Both the position numbers and the translations under genes were made by a program. This document shows positions 63,141 to 64,000 of a stretch of DNA of 64,000 nucleotides, piece after piece (positions within the stretch are counted from its first letter, which is position 1; every line of letters begins with the position of its first letter). Source of the stretch: Pseudorasbora parva (lineage: Eukaryota > Chordata > Actinopteri > Cypriniformes > Gobionidae); assembly GCF_024679245.1 (NCBI RefSeq), contig NC_090172.1:40702776-40766775 (forward strand). Reading direction: 5' to 3'. The notes beneath the pieces are model-generated. The model saw only the letters and a list, made by a program, of their open reading frames with translations, was not told the DNA's origin and made no database searches.

Positions 63141-64000
63141 CACTTATTCTCTCACTAAAAAAGGGCAGCTTTTAGTTCAGTCACACTGACCTTTAATTCA
63201 GGACTTGGAGGCAGATTCTCCTGCGACCTTGCTAAAAATAACGGAACAGAATAAATATTAATATATATATTATTATTGATTATAACAGGCGCGCAATCAT
63301 TCTGCAGTTCTAAGTATTTTTTATTATAGGCTGTAAATAACAAGGTAGATGGGCTGGAAGTCTTCCATGTAATCAGAATTTATAAACTGCTCCATTACCT
63401 CGATTTCCATTGGTTACTCTCCGAACATTAGCAATTATTTTCACACGAGCGGTGCTCATAAAAGCTATAATCTGGTGATTTACAGGCTTGCGGCGCAATG
63501 CACTTGGCCTCAGTAGCAATTTCCACTCTCTCTCTGGTCTGTTTATCTCTCTTTGTATTCGCTTATGTTGACACAGTCAGTGGCCGTTCTGGCTTCAGCT
63601 GTTTCAGTGAGAAATGGGTTTAAGAGTGAACACATGTTTTGTGTGTCGATTTGGAATATGTTTGAGTGGGAAAAAAATTATACAGTGCTGTTAATGCAGT
63701 TAATTGTCACTGTGGGATGAACAATGGACAATAATTTGGACAATAATTGATTGAAAAGGCTATTTTATGAATCCATTTTTAGCAATACTTTATTTATTAA
63801 ATGTGTCTCTACTGTCTCTGCACAATGTAGAAGACATAAACAGCATTTGTATTTGCTTTTAACCTGTTCTTTCCTCTTATAAATAAGGCTGCTGAGAAAT
63901 GCTACCCGTGTCTGATTAATCCCTGCTCATAGAGATGGATATATAAGACTGTTTCTTATCTATGAGATTGATAAGTGTGTGACTGAGTGTTTGTGTATGC
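63137..64000. other. Noncoding, no recognised feature
   Basis: Unique sequence to the window edge. About 63330-63500 has balanced composition that could be conserved noncoding sequence, but nothing specific is seen. Confidence 0.45.

Overview
The window looks like cyprinid-type teleost fish DNA. It is AT-rich, has very long (CA)n, (TA)n and (CT)n microsatellites, and is packed with DNA-transposon relics of kinds known from zebrafish and carp relatives: Tc1/mariner, hAT, Harbinger and TTAA-target Kolobok-like elements, plus a DIRS retrotransposon. I found no host protein-coding exon, tRNA or rRNA that I can defend. The window is therefore best read as a gene desert or one very large intron. 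All supportable coding sequence is broken transposon coding sequence.

Layout. 1-7.8 kb is mostly unique noncoding DNA with two small TTAA-flanked MITEs (2.3-3.1 kb). 7.8-18 kb is a run of MITEs: an 862-bp hAT element with an 8-bp target duplication, several TTAA elements and two further foldback-type MITEs. 18.1-23.5 kb holds the most striking structure, a head-to-tail tandem duplication of about 2.68 kb. Its two copies appear to differ by one CpG transition and 6 bp of a CT repeat. Each unit carries a three-level nest: an old Tc1-like element, a hAT-like element inside it (8-bp duplication), and inside that a 521-bp element with a 9-bp duplication that carries a broken RecQ-helicase-like fragment. 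A third, divergent copy of the 521-bp element lies at about 39 kb on the minus strand. 23.5-37 kb is largely unique noncoding DNA with some conserved-looking stretches, microsatellites and near-perfect hairpins. 37-41 kb is again MITE-rich.

44.4-46 kb is a relatively young but internally deleted Tc1 element sitting inside an older Tc1-like relic. 47.7-49.9 kb is a decayed DIRS-type (tyrosine-recombinase) retrotransposon. 49.9-58.1 kb and 61.8-62.9 kb hold two pairs of inverted TTAA-element copies, with THAP-domain exon debris in the first family. A Harbinger-like MITE sits in one copy, and the other copy preserves the empty target site. The right end carries several CA and CT microsatellites and two copies of a dispersed repeat next to CA tracts.

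Nothing here works together as an operon or pathway. The elements record successive invasions, nesting, deletion and one very recent tandem duplication. Family names come from recognised termini, target duplications and protein motifs read by eye. No database search was possible.
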